A stretch of DNA of 64,000 nt from Glycine soja. Taxonomy: Eukaryota; Streptophyta; Magnoliopsida; Fabales; Fabaceae. Numbering within the stretch: position 1 is the stretch's first letter; each line of letters opens with the position of its first letter. This document shows positions 34,381 to 45,309 of the stretch, piece after piece. Under the pieces are notes generated by a model. That model was given only the letters and a program-made list of their open reading frames with translations, was not told where the DNA came from and did not search any database. The stretch is from contig NC_041019.1 of assembly GCF_004193775.1 (NCBI RefSeq), positions 40,958,075 to 41,022,074 of the forward strand, written 5' to 3'. The position numbers and the translations under genes are program-made.

Positions 34381-35484
34381 TTTTAACTTTTTTACAAGAA
34401 CAAAGATAAAACTAAAAAATCTCTAATTTTATGAGGGTGAAAAACATATTTTAACTTTTTTATGTAGTACAACTATGTGAGATAGTGAGAGATTGCAAGT
34501 GGTTGAGATCTATATTAATTATTTAATGAATAATATAATTTTTTAATAAATATATTATTGCATCTGAGAATTAAAAAACTCAAGTACAAGTTCAAAAAAA
34601 TGAAAGATGCAGTCTAAATTTAAAGAATAAAATTATAAATATTTTAAATTATTAAAATTTATTTAATTACTATATTATTTACTCAATTCAGTAATGTTTT
34701 TTTCCATGTAATGAAAGTTATAAAGCAATTAATATTTTTAAGCTTTAAACATATTTATATAACCATCCTAGAAGTTGCATGCAATTACACAAACATCTCT
34801 TTTTTCCCATTATAGTTACTTTCCCATCAAGAGGATGTTAGTGTAACATACAAGAAGGTGTTCATGTAATATTTTCAAACTCATAAGTAACTATTTCAAA
34901 GATATAGAGGGATTAGTGCACTGATACAAAAAAAAAGGTGGTGTTATATGTAATTTGAGAAAAACTCAGGAGATACAAATGTAATTTGTTAAAATAAACA
35001 ATTTCAAAACATATTAAGAGGTAATAAACATAATTTAAATTAAACAAAAATATGTTAGAATTCTTTTATGAGAAAGTTGATAAAACACTCAAATCAAGAA
35101 ATTAGTGGACGAATTTAAAAAATGGTATTTTATATCTTAGTTGCAATTTGAAGAGTAGATTTTACACAAATAAACTTTATGTTAGCCCTAAAAATCTCCA
35201 TCAATTAACTATTAATAACAACCTTTATTATTTTTATTGAATTAAAATAAATTAATATATAAATTCTAAGGAAACAACCCGAGTCAGACTCACTTTATAT
35301 ATTTACATGAATACACATATCAAAATTACAGAATATCTATTATGTCAAATAGCATGCAGCATGTTTATTCATTTTTTATTTATTTAAGAAAAGTGTAATA
35401 TATATACAAAATAAAATCTATTAAAGTTGTCATTATTAGATTATAACCGTTAAAGATTGCCCGCTCTATTATCTTGTAGTGGTC
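34381..35484 (+). repeat. AT-rich flank C, copy 4 (5' part missing)
   Basis: Begins in the middle of C (TTTTAACTTTTTTACAAG) and runs to the (ATT)n site. It includes a stretch (about 34,860-35,340) that is partly missing in the 44,600 copy. No gene seen. Confidence 0.7.
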
Positions 35485-35501
35485 GTTATTATTATTATTA
35501 T
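35485..35501. repeat. (ATT)n microsatellite, ~6 units
   Basis: Shortest allele of the repeat upstream of the bromodomain gene copies. Confidence 0.85.
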
Positions 35502-35543
35502 AAAGGCTAGACTGCTGCGTATTATTTTAACTACTTTTTATCC

Positions 35544-35550
35544 TATAAAT
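35544..35550 (+). promoter_or_regulatory. TATA box of bromodomain copy B3
   Basis: TATAAAT in CCTATAAATATCCCAC, about 140 bp upstream of the ATG at 35,693. The same position as in B4 and B5. Confidence 0.6.
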
Positions 35551-35692
35551 ATCCCACTGACATCTTTGTTTTACCCACCCGCTATATATTTCCTCTGTTT
35601 CACGCACAACCTTAAGCCAGTTTTCCTTCCATTGGGGATTCATTCATCTCAGTTTTTCATATTTTCACATCAATTATAGGTCACCAAACCAA

Positions 35693-36085
35693 TGGCAATA
35701 GCAGAAAATCCTCAGGGAAAACTCGTTATAAAGATCTTCTCTCCAGGTTCTAAAGTTTCTTATTCTTGTGGTACCAAGATCCAAAAGATTCAATAGTGTC
35801 CAAAGTGTGTGAGCTGAAGAATAAGAAGGGTTATTATGCCATAACAATGTGGGTTAACACCGAAAACCCATCAGAATCTTGAGTCTCTGATTCAAGAATT
35901 TCAACAACCGAAATGCATCGCAACATGGGTTAACACTAAAACCTGTCGGAAGTATGTGAGTCGAAGAAAAAGAAGGAGGATACTGTGCGTGTGGAGTGCA
36001 AGAACAGAGAGAAGAAGAAGCGAAAGGTGGAGCATGTAATGACGATGGACCATTGCAAAAAGATGCAATGCTGGGTGATGTTGAA
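35693..36085 (+). pseudogene. Bromodomain gene copy B3, frameshifted and truncated
   Basis: Starts MAIAENPQGKLVIKIF-like and then loses the frame. Two bases are missing at ACCAAGATCC (others GCCAACACTCC). A TGA replaces TGT near 35,881, and further small indels follow at about 35,912 and 35,940. It ends at CTGGGTGATGTTGAA, before the bromodomain, where it joins RAF sequence (CTTTGCCCACCAATG). Non-functional. Confidence 0.8.
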
Positions 36086-36303
36086 CTTTGCCCACCAATG
36101 TGTGTCCTAGTAGGGTCTCACATATCATTCACGGCATCAACATATTGGTAATCACGATTACTCTGCCGAAAAGCACTTACCTCTGAGATTAACCCAAAGG
36201 AACTAAAAATATTCCAAGTTTTTGAGAACCTTCATGCCTTTCAAGCCCATGGTTTCCTCCTTCATATTTTGAAGATCTTCATTAGAGAAAAAAGATATTT
36301 AAA
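36086..36303 (-). pseudogene. PB1/RAF-like kinase remnant between B3 and gag
   Basis: About 218 bp of the PB1 tail and first linker part (equivalent to 49,375-49,606), with a further small deletion near 36,185. It joins gag at the common breakpoint. Confidence 0.75.
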
Positions 36304-36670
36304 CATTTCTATGTAAGTGGCTAGATCAGCATAAGGATCCTCATTTCGTAGACCGTGGAAGAGGATTCCTTGTATTAGTTATATGAGAGAATGAGGATAA
36401 GAAATGTTGGCCGCTTGAACCTCCGGCCTTGCAATGCTTGTGAAGAATTGTGGAGTTGTTGTACTAGAGTAGTCCTCTAGCGTCATTCGTCGTGCATGTT
36501 CCTCTTCCATTTGAATGTAGCTTTGTGGAGAGGGAGGAGGTGAGGTTTGACTTCTTCCTTGTGCTTCTTGTTCCCTTCTTTTTCTTACAGCGTTGTTACG
36601 CCTGCAAGTGGTTTCAATTTCCCAGTTGATAAGAGCTAAATCTCCAGCTGCAGTTCTACCTCACATACAT
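36304..36670 (-). pseudogene. gag: Athila-like gag 5' fragment next to LTR L5
   Basis: Same gag start region as the other RAF-linked copies, with ANISYPHSLI, FFTSIARPEVQ and HARRMTLEDYSS readable on the minus strand. The start region reads CEVRTAAGDLALIN-like. It lies directly inside LTR L5 after PBS. Confidence 0.75.
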
Positions 36671-36795
36671 AAAAACAAGCATTACCGTGCAAATTATGGA
36701 AGAAAAGAATGGAGAAGAAAAATAGTAAAAATAAAGAATAAAAGAATTATTGCTTACAAATTGAAAATGTATGGCAACCTAGTACGAAGACAAAA

Positions 36796-36813
36796 TCCTT
36801 GACAACCGCACCA
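36796..36813 (-). other. Primer binding site of LTR L5 (mutated)
   Basis: TCCTTGACAACCGCACCA on the plus strand, compared with CCCCGGCAACGGCGCCA; several CpG-type changes. Confidence 0.7.
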
Positions 36814-36819
36814 CAAACT

Positions 36820-38125
36820 TGTTAATGGTTTGGCAAGTGCACCAAATGTCCAAGTAGTAAAACTCGGAAGTCCGAGTGTCAAATTTTAGAGGGGTTTTGT
36901 TTTGTACTTTTATTGTATAATTTTCAATTCGTAAGGGAAGAAATAAAGAGCGGTGGAAAATAAGTACAAGAATAGTAATAGATAACAACTAATGGTAGAG
37001 AAAATAATAGAAAGCAAAATAATTATTTAGAAAAAATAATTAATACATACCTAGCATGCCTTGTTTGCCTAAGATGTATGATTTTTGGATTTTTCTTTAT
37101 CAATTAAGTGAATTTATTCTACCCACATCTATTTTATTACTTGCCTTTGATGGCTCATGATGACAAGCCTATTTTACCTACCTATCTCTCAAATGCCTTT
37201 GTTAAGATTCAATAGATAAAATGCATGAAGCTTTGATTCTAGATGTGTGCTTTAATGCATGAGCATAATGTTGTCATCCTATGTCTAGCAATGATTTCCT
37301 TATGATATCTTTTCTTTTTGTTCTATTAGAAGTTATCCTCTGTCGAGTGTCTAACCCCTAAAACTGATGCACCCATATTTTCTTTATATTTTTATTAAGA
37401 GTTACCCTTTGTCGAGCATCTAACCCCTATTGTAAAGGTGGGTAATGCATGAAATATAAATAAGAAAAGACAATAGGATAGAAAACACCTGTTGCATTGA
37501 TAAATATGGAGTCCATCATACATCTCTTTGGCTTTTTAGGTCTACTAGGCCCTAACTAGGGGTTTAGCCTCTCATGACCATTGAGTGTGTTACACTGAAA
37601 TGGGGGTGTAAGAATTGGTGGAGGAGAAGGGACGGAAGAAGGGAATAGAGAAAATGATGAGAGAGAAGAGAATTCCCCAAGGAAGAGTTCTTAGGCTTTA
37701 GGTAGGTATGAGAGTGCTTTGAGACTCGGTGTGTCCTTTCTCCTTGGCTTGACTCTCTTTTTATAGTTGCTGAAGTGGATTTGGGCCTTCGTACTCACAC
37801 TTAGTGCGCTCTGCTCACTCAACCCAGGTGCGTGTTTTCACACTTAGTGTGTGTTGTGCGCTTAGCGCAAGTGCTTGCTGGTGCGCGTAGTGCGGGCAGT
37901 GCCCTAAGCGCGCCTTGGGCTGAGCCTGATGCTAAATCCTTAATTTTTCTTCGTAATTTTTGTAGCTTTGCTTTCAATCCCTGCAATTTTTATATATGCA
38001 GCCATAATTTGGAAAAAAAAATCAATTCTTAACAATTAAGCACAAATAACTACTAAATAATTATTTTTAAAGACAAATTCACTTTATTTCTCATTATCAA
38101 AAACACATTTATTTAGTAGTTATCA
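36820..38125 (-). mobile_element. Athila-type LTR L5 (1,306 bp), complete, shared by two elements
   Basis: Starts TGTTAATGG on the left and ends TAGTTATCA on the right (minus strand TGATAACTA...CATTAACA). Left neighbour: PBS and gag. Right neighbour: polypurine tract and env-position region. So it is the 5' LTR of what lies to its left and the 3' LTR of the element to its right. The minus-strand TATA box is at 37,758-37,765, with GCGC/GTGC motifs just upstream of it (37,800-37,915). Confidence 0.85.
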
Positions 38126-38139
38126 AAATCCCCCAATTA
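38126..38139 (-). other. Polypurine tract
   Basis: Minus strand TAATTGGGGGATTT directly before the LTR start TGATAACTA. Further upstream is CTTGAGTACAAGCAAAGTC, the usual Athila-like context. Confidence 0.75.
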
Positions 38140-39578
38140 AAGACTTTGCTTGTACTCAAGGAAAACAAAATAAGTGTAGGCTCTGGATGCTCCAACACTT
38201 TCAATAGCTGGAATTTTTCAAATTCCCTCAGCTGGACCTTTTTGCAATTGCCATGATCTTGCAATGGAAGCGTAAACAAACGTTTAGATAGAATTGGTTA
38301 ATTGTAGAAATCAATCAAGTAGGCTTGCCTCACTTTTCCTCACAAGGTTTTAGTGTTTCTCTCTGCGCACAAGTGTCTTAGGTGATGAGTGTTTAAAATT
38401 CTACGACCCGCAATTAATGTTCCAAATTTTGCACTTCATCTCAGTTAAAGTTATCATGCTTACACTTGGTGGATCACTAAGGACTTTTATTGGATTGTAA
38501 TGGGGCCTGGCTAATCAAAGAAATTATGGTTTTTCTGGAATTTCAAAAATTAAGGTTATAAGAGACATTTTATCCTAGAAAAATTATACTTAGCCTAGGC
38601 TTTATTTGTTTTTCAGCCTCAACATTTATGGCTCCTATTTTTATGCCCCAAATTTTTATTTTTTATTTTTGTTGGATATAAAACTTTTGGGCCTAACAAA
38701 TTTTTGAGGGTGCCTTATTAGGTGTTGTTTTTACCTTCCTAAGACCATCTTTATCCTAGCCCTCCCCCAAATTAAGGTCTATTATAACTAAAACTCTTAT
38801 GCTCTCTTAGAACCCTAAAACAAGGTCAGAGATATCAAAAAATAGGCTCAGGGGTTTTATTTAGAAAAATAATTATTAATTTTTGACTCAACAAGGGTGC
38901 AAGGGATAAATTTTCATCAAAGGTTGGCTTTTTGGCTAAGTGGCTAAAATAAAAAGAAAAATGGTCTTGATCATTTCCACCTTATGTAATTAATCTGATA
39001 GTCTAAGAATGATGCAAAATTGGGAAATTAAAAACAAACGTTCTCTCACAAATAAGTTCACACAACTCACCGGGACAAGATAAAGTTGTTGGCTTATCAT
39101 ACCATGATTTCTTTCACCCAAGCTAACCTTTTCTCTCTTTGTTATGATTCATACTCCACTGCTTGAATTGACCCTTGCCTCTAGGGAACCAGCATTTTCA
39201 CAAAATTGGCATTCAGCATTTCAAGTGTTGAGTCCTTTCAGAAAAGCTTTTAATAGTGACCTCATAGTTATCATGAAATTATTCAATAGAGGATAACATA
39301 ATTGAATTTAAATAGCATTATTTACAGACCAAGTTCAAATAAAACATCAAAAGCATAAATAAAACATAGAATTAAAATACTGCTTCTCTTCAACCCAAGT
39401 CTGGCCATGGGCCGTAATCAGCAGCTGTCAGGTCCGCAATGATGTCATCTTTAGTTCCGACCATTGTCTCTCTGACCTCAGAGGGCTGGACTCCTGGCCA
39501 CGCAACTTGTTGGATGAAGGCCTCTGGGGTCGTAAGTGGTGGGTTCATCTTCATGTGAATGGAAAGTCAGTGAAGATC
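38140..39578 (-). other. 3' untranslated region of Athila-like element E0
   Basis: No coding frame. Homologous to 51,446-52,680, which has lost about 140 bp relative to it (the part at 38,455-38,595). Confidence 0.65.
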
Positions 39579-40161
39579 CTAGACGATGATCTGTTGGCCC
39601 TGATAGATGGACTGGAGCATCTGACTGTGTAGATCCGGCTGGGCTAAAGTGGCTGGGTGTTGGTGACGTGCGGCCTGTGGTGGTGGCTGTGCGGGAGGCA
39701 GGGCGTCTGGTGTGGCAGCTCTAGTGCGGGTACAACGGGGCCAGGAGAATGTGATGGATGGATCTGCGGGGTTCCAACAATTCTTTTTTATGTAGGCTAA
39801 GTTAATCACAGGACTTAATGACTCAAAAGTCAGGGTGTCAGAAACAACCCCCTGAGCGTCACATAGTGTTGTGATCAACACTGGGAACCCTAATCTAGAG
39901 GGGCTGGATTAGGCAATTTGTGTGATTTTACCAGAGATCAAACTCCCCAAGTCCATGTCCATATTCATTACTAGACCGTGAATCAGTCTTGCCTTGTCAA
40001 CATTCAGATTAGAAGTGTGAGAAGTAGGAGCAAGATCAAAGTAAGAAAGTACGCTCCATATTTGTGCGAGTGTAGTCAGATCCTTCCACAACAACTTCCA
40101 TAGGGCACCATAAGTGTTTAGAACAAAACCTCCAGTAGGTGTGCATAGGGTTATCGTAATG
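39579..40161 (-). pseudogene. Athila env-position ORF (plant transposon protein), C-terminal part
   Basis: The third ORF of Athila-like elements, downstream of pol, where an envelope-like protein is proposed. The sequence resembles the plant family named putative plant transposon protein (Transposase_32-like). Its function is not established. Visible: [20 protein letters not shown] and [17 protein letters not shown] in 40,160-39,909; TLCDAQGVVSDTLTFESLSP and NLAYIKKNCWNPADPSITF in 39,881-39,579. A stop lies between (about 39,908). The N-terminal part is deleted, and the frame is fused on the right to integrase. Confidence 0.7.
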
Positions 40162-40934
40162 GCCATATAGGCTTTGTTCTCCAATTCCACCGGTAGGTGG
40201 CATGCCTTTCCATATACCAACTGAAACGGGGACAGGCCAATGGGGGTCTTGAAAGCCCAGAGAGCATCATCTCAGTTCAAAGCCCAATCCTTTCTTGATG
40301 ATGCAACAATCTTCTCAAGGATTCGCTTTAGCTCTATATTTGAGACTTCTGCTTGACCATTTGTCTGTGGATGATAAGGTGTGGCCACCTTGTGTTTGAC
40401 ATTGTAATGCTCCAGAACCTTTTTTAGTTGTGTGTTGTAGAAGTGTGTTCCTCCGTCACTGATTAGGGCCCTATGTACCCCAAAATGGGAAAATATGTCT
40501 TTCTTAAAAAAAAATTATCACCACCCTGGCATCATTCTTTGGAGTGGCTATGGCTTCCACCCACTTGGACACATAATCTATGGCTACCAAGATATAGATA
40601 TTCATGTATAAAGATGGAAGAGGTCCCACAAAATCAATGCCCCAGCAATAAAAAAATTATACCTCCATTATGTTTTGTAGAGGCATCTCGTTTCTTGTGG
40701 AAATCCCCCCTGTTCTTTGGCATTTGTCACAGTGACGCACATAGTCAAGAACGTCTTTAAAGATTGAGGGCCAAAAGAAACCTGATTGTAGTACTTTTGT
40801 TGTCGTCCTGTCTCCATTGTGGTGACCGCCATAAGGAGAACTATGGCAGTGCCAAAGGATGCTCTATGCTTCCTCCATTGTAACACACCTCCTTAGCAAA
40901 TTATCTGCTCCCAGCTTGAAAAAATGTGGGTCAT
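40162..40934 (-). pseudogene. pol: Athila-like integrase, element E0
   Basis: Nearly identical to 54,605-55,377. The minus strand shows the His/Cys zinc-binding region in shifted frames (40,886-40,668), [15 protein letters not shown] core with the first Asp near 40,640 and [12 protein letters not shown] (about 40,560). Then [12 protein letters not shown] sequence (about 40,350) and [19 protein letters not shown] at 40,220. Several frame breaks, including around the A-run at 40,507. The C-terminal third is absent because of the deletion to the env-position ORF. Confidence 0.8.
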
Positions 40935-41430
40935 CCCTTCTTGTCTTTGATAACTATATCGAACTCTTGTATAAGCAGGACCCATCTAATCAACCTTGGT
41001 TTGGAATCTGCTTTGGTGAGATGGTGCTTGATGGCGGCATGATTGGTGAAAATCACTACTTTTGAGCCCACCAAGTATGACCTAAATTTTTCCAAAGGCA
41101 AAGACAATAACTAGCATCTCATTCTCCGTAGTGACATAATTCATGTGTTCATCATTAAGAACCTTGCTAGCATAGTAAATGGCATGGAATGTCTTGTGTC
41201 GCCTTTGTCCTAGGACTACGCCCACTACATAGTCACTGACATCACACATCAATTCAAATTCTTTGCTCCAATTAGGTGCGATCATTACTGGTGCAGTTGT
41301 GAGCTTGTTTTTCAGGGTTTGGAATGCTGCTGAACATTCTTCATCAAATTTAAAAACAACATCTTTGTTTAGCAGATTACTAAGTGGCCTTGCAATCTTG
41401 GAGAAGTCTTTGATGGAATGAAGATATTTC
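40935..41430 (-). pseudogene. pol: Athila-like RNase H and RT end, element E0, with 227-bp deletion
   Basis: 41,285-41,082 reads SKEFELMCDVSDYVVGVVLG, AIYYASKVLNDE and [19 protein letters not shown]. The sequence then crosses to the RNase H end. Compared with 55,376-55,607 in element E1, 227 bp are missing between two ATCCC repeats, removing the [17 protein letters not shown] portion. The RT end (LSNLLNKDVVFKFDEECSAA) is at about 41,290-41,400. Confidence 0.85.
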
Positions 41431-41987
41431 CATCTTCCCTTCAGCAGTCTCTGACTCTAGGAAGTATTTCTTTAGGAACTTTTGTACGACTTCTTCACAA
41501 GTCTGCAAGCTATTACCTTTAAAGGAGTGTAGATACCTTTTTGCTTCCCCAGCTAAAGAAAAACAAAAGAGATTAAGGCGTATAGCAGTTTCAGGGACAC
41601 CAACTATTTTTACCGTGTTAAAAATTTCTATGTAGTTGGCTAGATAAGCATAAGGATTGTCATTTGATAGACCGTGGAAGAGGTTTCCTTGTATTAGTTG
41701 TATATGAGAGAATGAGGATAAGAAATGTTGGCTGCTTGAACCTCCGACCTTGCAATGCTTATTTAGAATTGTGGAGTTGTTGTACTAGGGTAGTCCTCTA
41801 GCGTCATTCTTCGTGCATGTTCCTCTTCCATTTGAATGTAGCTTTGTGGAGAGGGAGGAGGTGAGGTTTGATTGCTTTCTTATGCTTCTTGTTCCCTTCT
41901 TTTTCTTGTAGCGTTGTTACGCCTGTAAGTGGCTTCAATTTCCAAGTTGACAGGAGCTAAATCTCCAGCTGCAGTTCTACCTCGCAT
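41431..41987 (-). pseudogene. gag: Athila-like gag, element E0, fused to RT
   Basis: From a Met near 41,987: GDLAPVNLEIEATYRRNNAT-like start, FFTSIA/ISYPHSLI region, then HLANYIEIFNTVKIVGVPE and the capsid end LKKYFLESETAEGK. This joins RT directly near 41,430. An extra base in GTATATGAGAG (about 41,703) breaks the frame. Protease, zinc knuckle and most of RT are missing. Confidence 0.8.
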
Positions 41988-42117
41988 ACACAAAAACAAG
42001 CACTATTGTGCAAATTATGGAAGAAAAGGATGGAGAAGAAAAATTGAAAAAATAAAGAATAAAAGAATTATTGCTTACGAATTAAAAATGTATGACAACC
42101 TAATACGAATACAAAAT

Positions 42118-42134
42118 CCCCGGCAACGGCGCCA
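42118..42134 (-). other. Primer binding site of LTR L6
   Basis: CCCCGGCAACGGCGCCA on the plus strand: unmutated, six bases from the LTR. Confidence 0.85.
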
Positions 42135-42140
42135 AAAACA

Positions 42141-43417
42141 TGTTAATGGTTTGGCAAGTGCACCAAATGTCCAAGTATTAAAATTCAGAAGTTCGAGTGT
42201 CGAATTTCACAGGGATTTTTTTTTGTACTTTTATTGTGTAATTTTCAATTCGTAAGGGAAGAAATAAAGAGTGGTGTAAAATAAGTACAATAATACTAAT
42301 AGATAACCTCTAATGGTAGAGAAAATAATAGAAAGCAAAATAATTAATTAGAGAATTCAGTAGAATGAGAACATTAGGACCTAGCATGCCTTGTTTTCCT
42401 AGGATGTATGGTTTTTGGATTTTTCTTTATCAATTAGGTGAATTTATCCTATCCACATCTATTTGATTACTTGCCCCTAATGCCTCAAGATGACAAGCCT
42501 ATTTTACCTACCTATCTCCCAAATGCCTTTGTAAAGATTCAATAGATAAAATGCATGAAGCTTGGATTCTAGATATGTGCTTTAATGCATGGGCATAATG
42601 TTGTCATCCTATGTCTAGCAATGATTTCCTTGTGATATCTTTTCTTTTGGTTCTAATATAAGATATCCTCTGTCGAGCGCCTAACCCCAAAAACTGATGC
42701 ATGCATATTTTCTTTATATTTTTTTTAAGAGTTACCCTCTGTCGAGCATCTAACTCCTAACATAATGTAAAGATGAGAAATGCATGAAATATAAATAAGA
42801 AAAGACAATAGGATATAAAACACCTATTGCATTGATAAATATGGAGTACATCATACATCTCTTTGGCTTTTAGGCCTGCCAGACCATAACTAGGGGTTTA
42901 GCTTCTCATGGCCATTGAGGGTCTTACACTGAAATGGGGGTATAAGAATTGGTGGAGGAGAAGGGATGGAAGAAGGGAATAGAAAAAATGATGAGAGAGA
43001 GAGAGAAGAGAATTCCATAAGGAAGAGTTCTTAGGCTTTAGGTAGGTGTGAGAGTGCTCTGAGACTCGATGTGTCCTTTCTCCTTGGTTTGACTCTCTTT
43101 TTATAATTGTTGAAGTGGATTTGGGTTTTCATACTCACGCTTTGCTCATTCACCGCAGGTGGTTCTTTTCTTGCTCATCGCATTTTTTGCACTGAGCGCG
43201 CCTTGGGTTGGGCCTGATGCTAAATCCTTAATTTTTCTTCATTATTTTTGTAGCTTTGTGCTTTTAATCCCTCCACTTTTTATATTTGCAACTATAATTT
43301 TGGAAAAAAAATATCAATTCTTAACAATTTAGCACAAATAACTGTTAAATAATTATTTTTGAAGACAATTTCACTTTATTTCTCATTATCAAAAACACAT
43401 TTATTTAGCAGTGATCA
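42141..43417 (-). mobile_element. Athila-type LTR L6 (1,277 bp), 5' LTR of element E0
   Basis: Starts TGTTAATGG, ends GCAGTGATCA; on the minus strand TGATCACTGC...CATTAACA. The right flank GTATGACCC is genomic flank C rather than a PPT, so this is a true outer end. TATA box (minus) at 43,098-43,105. Nearly identical to L8 and clearly diverged from L5 and L7. Confidence 0.85.
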
Positions 43418-45081
43418 GTATGACCCAAAATTGCTAATAATAAACCATTAATAATACCAAGAGTCAATAATGTAGTAGTCATCAACGACAAAATTAACAA
43501 TTATATTGCTTCAGTTAAATCCTATAGAACATTTATACTTCAACCATATATATTTCTTTGGTTGCTACATGCACACACACACAAGATCTTTATACTAAAA
43601 AGAATATCAAGAGATCCAAATGCTTTGGGTTGAATTCGTCTTCTCTTCATCTTTCATATCTCATGGAACAAACATAAAATTTAAATATTTATAAGAGGCT
43701 CAAAACATATTTTAGTGTAAAAAAAATGTTAAACATATTTGCATTGTTTTCTCCTTTGTTTATTTGACCCCTTGCAGTCTTTTTATCAATGTACTAAAAA
43801 GTCAATTTGTGCTAATCTCTCTTTCCTTTTCAGCATATAAAATTGTTGTTGTCTTGTGTTTGTGTTTTCATAATTTAAATAGTCTACTCTGTCAGGACTG
43901 TTTGATGTGCTTGTTGATGGGAATAGAGTATTTTCTCTTCTATTTTCAACATTTTCAAAATTTTCAATTTTCATATTCTCAAAAGGTGATTTGATCTTTT
44001 TGTTGTGTAATTGCTAAGCATGACTGAAAATGCATGCTCCAATGAGTTGGCCCAGAGGCAAGGAAGACATAAAAGTATTTTCAATCCCCGTGATCAATTA
44101 TCCAACCTCTATTTTACATACATATCCTCAAATAGTTTCTCCCCTTATTTTAAGCTTCCTTGCAGCCAAAGGTAAAACAGAATTTTCTATTAAAGAACCA
44201 TGTAAGTGACAAAATAACTTATGTAAATGTAACATTTTTTACATTGATTATGTATATAAGGAATGTAAAAAAAGTTATACAAATAGATTCAAATATTCAA
44301 ATCTTCCTCGAGACAAAAAAAAATATTTTAATTTTATAAGAACAAAAAAATATACTAAAATTTTTAAAAGAACCAAGATAAATTTCAAAAATCTCTAATT
44401 TTATGAGGGTGAAAAACATATTTTAATTTTTTTTATATAGTACAACTATGTGAGATACTGAGAGATTGCAAGTGGTTGAGATATATATTTAAAATTATTT
44501 ACTGAATAATAAAATTATTTTCTTAATAAATATGTTATTGCAATTAAAAATTAAAAAACTCAAGTACAAATTCAAGAAAATGAAAGATACAATCTAAACT
44601 ATATGTAATTTTAGAAGAAAAAAAAAGTCAGGAGATGCAAACACAATTTGTTCAAATAAACAATTTCAAAACAAGTTAACAGGTAATAAACATAATTTAA
44701 ATTAAACAAAAATATGTGAGAATTTTTTTATGAGAAAATTGGTGCAAAACTCAAATCAAAAAATTAATGGAGGATTTTAAAAAATGGTATTTTATGTCTG
44801 AGTTGAAATTTGAAGAGTAGATTTTACATAAATAAACTTTGTGTTAGCCATAAAAATCTCCATCTATTAACTATTAAAAACAACTTTTAATAATTTTATT
44901 CAATTAAAATAAAATCTCCATCTATTAACTATTAAAAACAACTTCAAATAGCATGCAGCATGTTTATACATTTTTTACTTATTTAAGAAAAGTGTAATAT
45001 ATATACAAAATAAAATCTATTAAAGTTGTCATTATTAGATTATAACCGTTAAAGATTGCCCGCTCTTTTATCTTGTAGTGG

Positions 45082-45083
<2 letters not shown>
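43418..45083 (+). repeat. AT-rich flank C, copy 5: upstream region of bromodomain gene B4
   Basis: Non-coding. From GTATGACCC to the (ATT)n repeat. An internal duplication of about 56 bp (AAAATCTCCATCTATTAACT at about 44,854 and 44,912) is shared with the 58,088 copy. Short frames such as 43,764-43,994 are not supported as genes. Confidence 0.75.

Positions 45084-45115
<32 letters not shown>
45084..45115. repeat. (ATT)n microsatellite, ~11 units
   Basis: 32 bp of ATT units, about 225 bp upstream of the B4 start codon. Confidence 0.95.
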
Positions 45116-45116
<1 letters not shown>

Positions 45117-45157
45117 AAGGCCAGACTGCTGCGTATTATTTTAACTACTTTTTATCC

Positions 45158-45164
45158 TATAAAT
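45158..45164 (+). promoter_or_regulatory. TATA box of bromodomain gene B4
   Basis: TATAAAT in TATCCTATAAATGTCCC, 146 bp upstream of the ATG. It is followed by a pyrimidine-rich stretch suitable as a 5' leader. Confidence 0.65.
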
Positions 45165-45309
45165 GTCCCACTCACATCTTTGTTTTACCCACCCGCCATA
45201 TTTCCTCTGTCTCGCGCGCACAACCTTGAGTTCAGCTTTCGTTCCATTGGGGGTTCATTCATCTCAGTTTTTTCATATTTCACATCAATTATAGTAGGCC
45301 ACCAAACCA

